This document shows positions 58,671 through 64,000 of a DNA stretch of 64,000 bases, piece after piece. Source of the DNA: Streptoverticillium olivoreticuli subsp. olivoreticuli (lineage in GTDB: Bacteria > Actinomycetota > Actinomycetes > Streptomycetales > Streptomycetaceae). The notes under the pieces are model-generated. The model was not told the origin of the DNA, did no database searches, and worked only from the letters and a program-made list of their open reading frames with translations. The stretch covers positions 5,688,001 to 5,752,000 of the forward strand of contig NZ_CP031455.1 in the NCBI RefSeq assembly GCF_003391135.1, read 5' to 3'. Position 1 is the first letter of the stretch. Every line of letters starts with the position of its first letter. A program made the translations under genes and the position numbers.

Positions 58671-58948
58671 CCCTCTACATCGACCCGCCGACCTGGCCGG
58701 GCCACGGCCGGATGTGGTCGCACCTGGTCAGCGACGTGTCGTACGCCGAGCTGCACGACTTCGCGGCGCGGCTCGGCGCGCCCCCGCGGGCGTTCGACCG
58801 GGACCACTACGACATCCCCTCGACGTCGTACGGGAAGGCCGTGCAGATGGGTGCGCGGGAGGTGGGCAGCAAGGAGCTGGTGCGGCTGCTGGTGGGGGCG
58901 GGGCTGCGCAGGCCCAAGCACGAGCGGCCCGCGGGCGGGCTCCTCTAG
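58667..58948 (+). CDS. DUF4031-family protein
   Basis: The 93-residue protein has the DUF4031 signature: TLYIDPPTWPGHGRMWSHL, SYAELHDFAARLGAPPRAFD and DHYDIPS. The invariant His, Asp and Trp residues suggest a metal or nucleotide site, but the function is unknown. It starts with GTGA overlap on the upstream gene. A short Leu/Arg/Gly-rich tail (KHERPAGGLL) ends the protein. Confidence 0.9.
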   Translation: MTLYIDPPTWPGHGRMWSHLVSDVSYAELHDFAARLGAPPRAFDRDHYDIPSTSYGKAVQMGAREVGSKELVRLLVGAGLRRPKHERPAGGLL

Positions 58949-58995
58949 CTCTTCCGGCCCCTCGGGCTCTTCCGGGCCCTTAGGCTCTTGGGCCC

Positions 58996-59658
58996 TCAGG
59001 CCGTCAGCAGCTCCAGCTCGGTGGCGAGGTTGCGGCGCGCCGTCGGCTCCCAGCGGCCGGCTCCCAGCGGCGTGCGGAACAGGCGCGGCAGCCCCAGCAG
59101 CTGGCGCAGCACCGCCGCCCGGCCCTCGCGGAACGCCGCGTCCGGCACGAAGCCGTACTCCTCGCGGACCGCCGCCGCGTACGCCGCGTACTCCTGCGGC
59201 GCCCCCGCCAGCACCGCCAGGTCCGCGTCGCACAGCACCTCGCCGTTGTGGTCGCCGGCCGCCGGGTCGTGCGACACCGTCAGCCGTACGAGCCGGGCGG
59301 TCTCCGCCGTCCGGTCCGCGTCAAGACCCAGCTCCGGGAGGGCGCGCTCCGCGAGGTGCGCGCTGCGCTCCTCGTTCTCCGAGCGGTCCGGGCGGTAGAC
59401 GGCGTCGTGGAACCAGGCCGCGAAGCGGACCGCGTCCACGTCGTCCGCGTGCTCCGCCAGCTCGTCGATCCGGGCGAGGACCGCCGCGAGGTGATCGACC
59501 GTGTGGTACCTGCGCTGCGGCTCCGACCAGCGGCGCAGCAGGTCCTCCGCGTACGGGCCGGGGTCCGGTGCGGGGGCCCCGCCGCGGGCCCGTACGACGG
59601 TCTCCCGCCAGCGGGCGCGCAGTGCGGGGCCGGACGGGTGCTCGGACGTGTCTGCCAT
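58996..59658 (-). CDS. HD-domain metal-dependent phosphohydrolase-like protein
   Basis: The 220-residue protein has the HD pattern RYHTVDHL, AAWFHDAVYR with the HD pair, a helix with His/Asp (TVSHDPAAGDHNG) and CDADLAVLAG as the last ligand. Members hydrolyse nucleotides or cyclic nucleotides. The N-terminal 55 residues include WSEPQRRYHT, typical of a subset found beside DUF4031 genes. The ATG at 59658 is preferred to one six codons upstream. Confidence 0.87.
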   Translation of the reverse strand: MADTSEHPSGPALRARWRETVVRARGGAPAPDPGPYAEDLLRRWSEPQRRYHTVDHLAAVLARIDELAEHADDVDAVRFAAWFHDAVYRPDRSENEERSAHLAERALPELGLDADRTAETARLVRLTVSHDPAAGDHNGEVLCDADLAVLAGAPQEYAAYAAAVREEYGFVPDAAFREGRAAVLRQLLGLPRLFRTPLGAGRWEPTARRNLATELELLTA

Positions 59659-59716
59659 AGGCCAATTGTGGAGCACGGCTTTTGACGCCGGGTGCCGGTG
59701 TGGCAGTCTGTGTTAC

Positions 59717-60415
59717 ATGTCTAGACCAATTCTTGAGGTCATCGCGCTCACCCCCGAGGACGCGGTGGCGGCCCAGGCCGGAGGGGCGGACCGCCTCGAA
59801 CTGGTCACCGACATGGCCGCGGACGGCCTCACCCCCTCCGTCGGGACGTTCGCCGCCGTCCGGGCGGCCGTCTCCCTCCCCGTGCGCGTCATGCTGCGCG
59901 CCGCCGACGGCTTCTCCGCCGGGACCGCCGCCGAGCTCTCCGCCCTGTGCGAGTCCGCCCGGGCGCTGGCCGCGGAAGGCGCGGACGAGTTCGTCCTCGG
60001 CTTCCTGACCGACGACGGCCGCGCCGACCTCACCGCCGTCGCCGCCCTCGCCGAGGCGGTCGGGCCGCGCGCCCGCTGGACCTTCCACCGCGCCATCGAC
60101 CGCGCCGCGGACCGGGACGCGCTGCGCAAGCAGCTCGTCGACTTCCCCGGCCTCGACACCTACCTGACCGCCGGCTCCGCCTCCGGTGTCGACGACGGCA
60201 TCGCCACGCTGCTCGCCGAGGCCGGACGCTCGGACGACCCCGGCTACGAACCGCGCATCCTGGTCGGCGGCGGGCTCCAGCTCAAGCATGTGCCGGTGCT
60301 CCTGGGCGCGGGCATCACGGGCTTCCACATCGGGGGCGCGGCCCGGCCCTCGGGGTGGGAGGGCGGGGTTTCCCCGGAGGCGGTCGCGATCTGGCGGGAG
60401 GCCGTGGGCGGCTGA
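59717..60415 (+). CDS. cutC: CutC-family TIM-barrel protein
   Basis: The 232-residue protein has the CutC opening LEVIALTPEDAVAAQAGGAD followed by RLELV and GLTPS, and the motifs VMLRAADGFSA, FVLGFLTDDGRADL, TFHRAIDRA and YLTAGSA. It was named for copper homeostasis in E. coli, though a copper role is disputed, and the bacterial enzyme function is unclear. ATG 59717 is preceded by TGTTAC rather than an SD, so a leaderless mRNA is possible. Confidence 0.9.
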   Translation: MSRPILEVIALTPEDAVAAQAGGADRLELVTDMAADGLTPSVGTFAAVRAAVSLPVRVMLRAADGFSAGTAAELSALCESARALAAEGADEFVLGFLTDDGRADLTAVAALAEAVGPRARWTFHRAIDRAADRDALRKQLVDFPGLDTYLTAGSASGVDDGIATLLAEAGRSDDPGYEPRILVGGGLQLKHVPVLLGAGITGFHIGGAARPSGWEGGVSPEAVAIWREAVGG

Positions 60416-60435
60416 GGCCGCACCCGCGGAACGGG

Positions 60436-62493
60436 CTAGGCCAACGCCCCCGGCAGCGGCGAGGCGTGAAGCACCGTCAGACCGGAGACCGCCCGCGTCA
60501 GCGCCACGTACAGCCGGCGCAACCCCGTCCTCTCGTCCGGTTCCCCCGACACCACGGCCTCCGGCTCGTCCAGCACGACGTAGTCGTACTCGAGACCCTT
60601 CGCCAGCGTCGCCGGGACCAGCGTCAGCCGGGCCGAATCGCTCGTCTCCTCGCCGGGGGCGAGGAAGGGCAGTCCGGCGGCGGCCAGGGCGGAGGCGAGG
60701 GCGGGGATGCGCGAGTCGGCCGCGATCAGGCCGATCGAGCCCTCGTGCGCGAGGGACGCGCGACAGGCGGCCACCACCGTGGCGTCGAGGGAGCCGGCCG
60801 GCACGGACCGTACGGAGAAGTCGCCCGCGGCCTCGCGCACGGACGTCGCCTCGCTGAGCTCCGGCGCGATGGCGGGCAGGAGGCGGGACGCGTAGGCGAT
60901 GACCTCCCGGGGCACGCGGAAGCCCTGGGTGAGCTCCTCGACGGAGGCGTCCGGCTTGCCCAGGTGGGTGAGGGCCTCGGTCCAACTGCGGGTGGCCCAG
61001 GGGGTCGTGCCCTGGGCGAGGTCGCCGAGGATCGTCGCGGAGCCGGTCGTGCAGCGGCGGCCGACGGCGCGGTACTGCATGGGGGAGAGGTCCTGCGCCT
61101 CGTCGAGGACGACGTGTCCGAGCGAGGACGTGCGGGCGACGAGGTCGGACGCCTCGTCGATCAACACGGCGTCCGCGGAGGACCACTTGGCCGAGCGGAC
61201 GCTCCGGGCGGGCCGGTCCATGAGGATCTCCGCCTGCTCCTCCGGGGTGAGGACGCCGTCCGCGTGCTCGGCCAGGAAGTCCGCGTCGGAGAGCAGCCGC
61301 AGCACGAGCTTCGCCGGGTCGACCTGCGGCCAGACGGTCTTGACGGTGGCCTTCACGGCCGCGTTGCGGGCCACGGCGTCCTGCACGCGGTCGTCGGGCG
61401 CCTCACCGGCGGCCTCCATCCGCACGAGCACGGCGTGGGCGATGCGCTGCGGCAGGGCGTCGCGGGCGGCGCCGTAGCGGATGTCGCGGGCGAGCAGCTC
61501 GCGGACGATCTCCTCGATCTCGTACGCCGGGACCCGCCACCGCCGCGAACCGCGCACGACCACGAGCGGCTCCACCGGCATCGTCACGCCGGACCGCACG
61601 GCCCGCCGCAGCACCTCGGCCATGCGGGCGTCGCCCTTGACACAGGCGGCGGCGGGGGAGTCGGTGCCGCGGACCTCGACGTGGGCGACGAGGTCGTCGA
61701 CGGTGGCCTGGGCGACGTTCAACTCGCCCAGGGCGGGCAGAACCTGCTCGATGTAGTGCAGGAAGGACCGGTTCGGGCCGATGACCAGCGTGCCGGTGCG
61801 GGCGAGCCGCTCGCGGTGGGCGTAGAGCAGATAGGCGACACGGTGCAGGCCGACGGCGGTCTTGCCGGTGCCCGGGGCGCCCTGGACGCACACGGTGCCG
61901 CCGATGCCCGCGCGGACGATCTCGTCCTGCTCCGGCTGGATCGTGGCGACGATGTCCCGCATCGGGCCGACGCGCGGCCGCTCGATCTCGGACTGGAGGA
62001 GCCGGCTCGCCTGCTCGGCGCCCGCGGTGTCGGTGAGGTCCTCGTCCTCGTACGCCGTCAACTCGCCGCCGGTGTAACCGAACCGGCGGCGCGTACGGAC
62101 GCCCATCGGGTCCTTCTTGGACGCCCGGTAGAACGGCTGGGAGACGGGCGCGCGCCAGTCGATCACCATCGGATCGCCGTCGGCGTCGTGGACGTGACGG
62201 CGGCCGATATAGAACCGCTCGCCCTCCGCGCCCTCCGCCTGATCGGCGCCGGGCGCGTGCAGATAGTCGAGGCGGCCGAAGAAGAGGGGGGTGTGCGCGA
62301 GGTCCGCGAGGGCGGTGATGCGCTCGTCGATCTGGCGTTGCAGGACCGCGGCGTTGACCCAGTTCGCGGTCACGTCCTTGATGTCCAGGGACTCGACGTC
62401 GGCGCGCATCGCGCGCAGCGCTGCCCGGGACGAGGAGAGGTGGGCGCGCTCGCGGGAGAGGGGGTCGTTCGCGTTCGTTGCATGCGCGGGCAC
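60436..62493 (-). CDS. HelD/HelR-like superfamily 1 helicase
   Basis: The 685-residue protein has an N-terminal coiled-coil arm (about 10-70), an insertion with FYIGRRHVHDADGDPMVIDW, Walker A GAPGTGKTAVGLH, DEAQDLSPMQYRAVGRR (motif II) and a C-terminal UvrD-like ATPase part ending LYVALTRAVSGLTVLH. This is the RNAP-associated HelD/HelR layout, not classical UvrD. HelD recycles stalled RNA polymerase; HelR also displaces rifamycins. No rifamycin-associated element was seen upstream. Start from ATG with about 280 nt to the next gene. Confidence 0.88.
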   Translation of the reverse strand: MPAHATNANDPLSRERAHLSSSRAALRAMRADVESLDIKDVTANWVNAAVLQRQIDERITALADLAHTPLFFGRLDYLHAPGADQAEGAEGERFYIGRRHVHDADGDPMVIDWRAPVSQPFYRASKKDPMGVRTRRRFGYTGGELTAYEDEDLTDTAGAEQASRLLQSEIERPRVGPMRDIVATIQPEQDEIVRAGIGGTVCVQGAPGTGKTAVGLHRVAYLLYAHRERLARTGTLVIGPNRSFLHYIEQVLPALGELNVAQATVDDLVAHVEVRGTDSPAAACVKGDARMAEVLRRAVRSGVTMPVEPLVVVRGSRRWRVPAYEIEEIVRELLARDIRYGAARDALPQRIAHAVLVRMEAAGEAPDDRVQDAVARNAAVKATVKTVWPQVDPAKLVLRLLSDADFLAEHADGVLTPEEQAEILMDRPARSVRSAKWSSADAVLIDEASDLVARTSSLGHVVLDEAQDLSPMQYRAVGRRCTTGSATILGDLAQGTTPWATRSWTEALTHLGKPDASVEELTQGFRVPREVIAYASRLLPAIAPELSEATSVREAAGDFSVRSVPAGSLDATVVAACRASLAHEGSIGLIAADSRIPALASALAAAGLPFLAPGEETSDSARLTLVPATLAKGLEYDYVVLDEPEAVVSGEPDERTGLRRLYVALTRAVSGLTVLHASPLPGALA

Positions 62494-62773
62494 GGCAGGG
62501 CCTCCGGGAGAGTGCTGTGGACGAGCGGGGACCCGCCGGTTTCCGTCCGGACGGGGGCGCTCCCGGGGCGGCGGGAGGCGGCAAGACGGGCGATTGTAGT
62601 CAGCGGCGAACCGCCGGGCGAATGGTTTTTTCGACCATGACCCCGGCCCTTCTCAGGGTCGCCGTCCCACTTCCGTAGGGGGCGGCATGCGCCTTGGGTC
62701 GTACAGAGCCGCAGGTGCGGTTACACCGGCAGGTCGATGTGGCGGAGGGCCGCCGGGAACCATCATGGAGGAC

Positions 62774-62917
62774 ATGACCACCGCATCCGTCACCCAGGAC
62801 ACGACGCCCTTCTCCTTCGCCCAGGCGCTCCGAGCGATCAAGGTTTTCGCCGGTGCGGCCGTCAGTGTGGTGCTGCTCGGCGAGACCAGCGACAAACCGG
62901 CCGTCCGAGCGGTCTGA
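62774..62917 (+). CDS. Small protein of unknown function (47 residues)
   Basis: The 47-residue frame MTTASVTQDTTPFSFAQALR then KVFAGAAVSVVLLGE has a short amphipathic or partly hydrophobic helix and follows GGAGG by only 2 nt; an in-frame ATG at 62765 is an alternative. It resembles short conserved streptomycete proteins that I cannot name. It stands divergent from the HelD-like gene, and its stop is followed by a dispersed repeat and the 3' end of the XPB-like gene. Confidence 0.55.
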   Translation: MTTASVTQDTTPFSFAQALRAIKVFAGAAVSVVLLGETSDKPAVRAV

Positions 62918-62929
62918 TTTCGGCGCAAG

Positions 62930-63030
62930 CGGGTGCGGGTCCGTTGCCCGGGGCTCCGCCCCGGACCCCGAAGCACGCTTCGCGCGCAGGGCGCCCCCGC
63001 CGCTGGGGGCACCTCTGGGGGGCAACGAAC
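62930..63030. repeat. Dispersed intergenic repeat, copy at 62.9 kb
   Basis: GGGTGCGGGTCCGTTGCC, GGGGCTCCGCCCCGGACCCC, GAAGCACGCTTCGCGCGCAG and GGGCGCCCCCGCCG are present in the same order as at 42.9 kb, but the CCTCAAACGCCGGACGGGC module is missing. Confidence 0.7.
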
Positions 63031-63040
63031 CCGCAGTCGG

Positions 63041-64000
63041 CTACGCGTCCTCGCCCGCCAGCAACGAGTCCGCATCCATGATCCGGTACGCATATCCCTG
63101 CTCCGCCAGGAACCGCTGGCGGTGTGCCGCGAAGTCCTGGTCGACCGTGTCGCGCGCCACCACCGAGTAGAAGCGCGCCTCATGGCCGTCCGCCTTCGGC
63201 CGCAGGACGCGGCCGAGGCGCTGCGCCTCCTCCTGGCGGGAGCCGAACGTGCCGGAGACCTGGATGGCGACCGTCGCCTCGGGCAGGTCGATGGAGAAGT
63301 TGGCGACCTTCGAAACCACCAGGACGCTCAGCTCGCCCTGGCGGAACGCGTCGAAGAGCTTCTCGCGCTGGGCGTTGGTCGTCTCGCCCTTGATGACGGG
63401 CGCGCCCAGGTGCTCGCCCAGCTCGTCGAGCTGGTCGATGTACTGGCCGATGACCAGCGTCTGCTCGCCCTGATGCTTGGCGACCAGCGCCTCGGTGACC
63501 TTCCGCTTGGTGGCGGTGGTCGCGCAGTAGCGGTACTTCTCCTCCGCCTCGGCCGTCGCGTACGCCAGCCGCTCGCTGTCCGTCAGGTTGACGCGGACCT
63601 CGACGCAGTCGGCGGGCGCGATGTAGCCCTGCGCCTCGATCTCCTTCCACGGCGCGTCGAAGCGCTTCGGGCCGATGAGGGAGAAGACGTCCGACTCGCG
63701 GCCGTCCTCGCGCACGAGCGTGGCGGTCAGCCCGAGGCGGCGGCGCGCCTGGAGGTCGGCGGTGAACTTGAAGACCGGCGCGGGCAGCAGGTGCACCTCG
63801 TCGTAGACGACCAGGCCCCAGTCGCGCGAGTCGAAGAGCTCCAGGTGCGGGTAGATGCCCTTCCGCTTCGTCGTCAGGACCTGGTACGTGGCGATGGTGA
63901 CCGGGCGGATCTCCTTGCGCGTGCCGCTGTACTCACCGATCTCGTCCTCGGTCAGCGACGTCCGCTTGACCAGTTCGTGCTTCCACTGCCGCGCGGAGAC
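63041..64000 (-). CDS. XPB/Rad25-like DNA repair helicase (partial, 5' end outside window)
   Basis: The frame runs through the window edge and ends at 63041, giving at least 319 residues of the C-terminal part. Visible are motif II VVYDEVHLLPAP, RLGLTATLVREDGRES (motif III), VIGQYIDQLDELGEHLG, the Q/V-motif VVSKVANFSIDLPEATVAIQV and GSRQEEAQRLGRVLRPK (motif VI). This is the XPB family of 3'-5' helicases found in actinobacteria, with proposed roles in DNA repair. The N-terminal ATPase part is upstream of position 64000. Confidence 0.93.
   Translation of the reverse strand, partial: VSARQWKHELVKRTSLTEDEIGEYSGTRKEIRPVTIATYQVLTTKRKGIYPHLELFDSRDWGLVVYDEVHLLPAPVFKFTADLQARRRLGLTATLVREDGRESDVFSLIGPKRFDAPWKEIEAQGYIAPADCVEVRVNLTDSERLAYATAEAEEKYRYCATTATKRKVTEALVAKHQGEQTLVIGQYIDQLDELGEHLGAPVIKGETTNAQREKLFDAFRQGELSVLVVSKVANFSIDLPEATVAIQVSGTFGSRQEEAQRLGRVLRPKADGHEARFYSVVARDTVDQDFAAHRQRFLAEQGYAYRIMDADSLLAGEDA

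Noticed and set aside
62494..62700. Rifamycin-associated element upstream of the HelD-like gene
   Set aside because: No inverted repeat of the GGGGCTTGC...GCAAG type was found by eye on either strand in this interval.

Overview
This window is chromosomal DNA of a Streptomyces or a close relative. The evidence is the very high G+C with strong third-position G/C bias, GTG starts, many overlapping or closely spaced genes, WhiJ-type HTH (DUF5753)/DUF397 modules, a BldD-like box and a diguanylate cyclase of CdgB architecture. The order carD-ispD-ispF-cysS-rlmB ... msiK ... cdgB ... nagK/nagA ... groEL matches my recollection of the S. coelicolor SCO423x-SCO431x region; that comparison is from memory and was not computed.

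Layout. 1-10.8 kb: lipoprotein, CarD regulator, the MEP isoprenoid pair ispD/ispF, a PPOX flavoprotein, two tandem membrane acyltransferases, cysS, rlmB and a DoxX-like membrane protein. 10.9-28.3 kb: sugar nucleotidyltransferase, msiK with a DasR-like operator, tRNA-Thr, MMPL and MFS exporters, M24 peptidase, acetyltransferase, two paralogous quinone oxidoreductases, pentapeptide-repeat protein, M4 metalloprotease, zinc-ribbon miniproteins, TerD, ArfB and a flavin reductase. 28.3-31.6 kb: a GAF-PAS-GGDEF cyclase with a candidate BldD box, then a membrane protein with a carbohydrate-binding-like domain. 31.6-38.8 kb is the accessory island: an orphan PIMT-type methyltransferase, a DUF6879/HTH/DUF397 operon, an opposed HTH/DUF397 pair, coupled miniproteins, and an Rpn-family nuclease gene followed by a tandem copy of its own C-terminal domain.

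38.8-45.7 kb: amino-sugar catabolism (aldolase, PfkB kinase, NagA, ROK kinase with a DasR-like operator, SIS deaminase/isomerase, ABC sugar-binding lipoprotein). 45.9-50.2 kb: trehalose synthesis (otsB, otsA) around a secreted HNH-like lipoprotein, then glucosyl-3-phosphoglycerate synthase. 50.3-52.2 kb: a SAM-I riboswitch in front of a threonine-synthase-like gene and a CysO-like sulfur carrier. 52.6-54.9 kb: cold-shock protein and groEL with two CIRCE elements. 54.9-58.3 kb: MurNAc-type PTS, murQ and RpiR regulator. 58.3-64 kb: small proteins, an HD protein, CutC, a HelD/UvrD-like helicase and a partial XPB-like helicase that runs off the window.

The two strongest candidates for something new are the Rpn locus, where an internal ribosome-binding site and a separately encoded C-terminal copy look like two antitoxin sources for one nuclease, and the SAM-riboswitch/threonine-synthase/CysO operon, which may be a protein-thiocarboxylate route to homocysteine. 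A family of modular intergenic repeats (CCTCAAACGCCGGACGGGCTG and linked motifs) follows many gene 3' ends.
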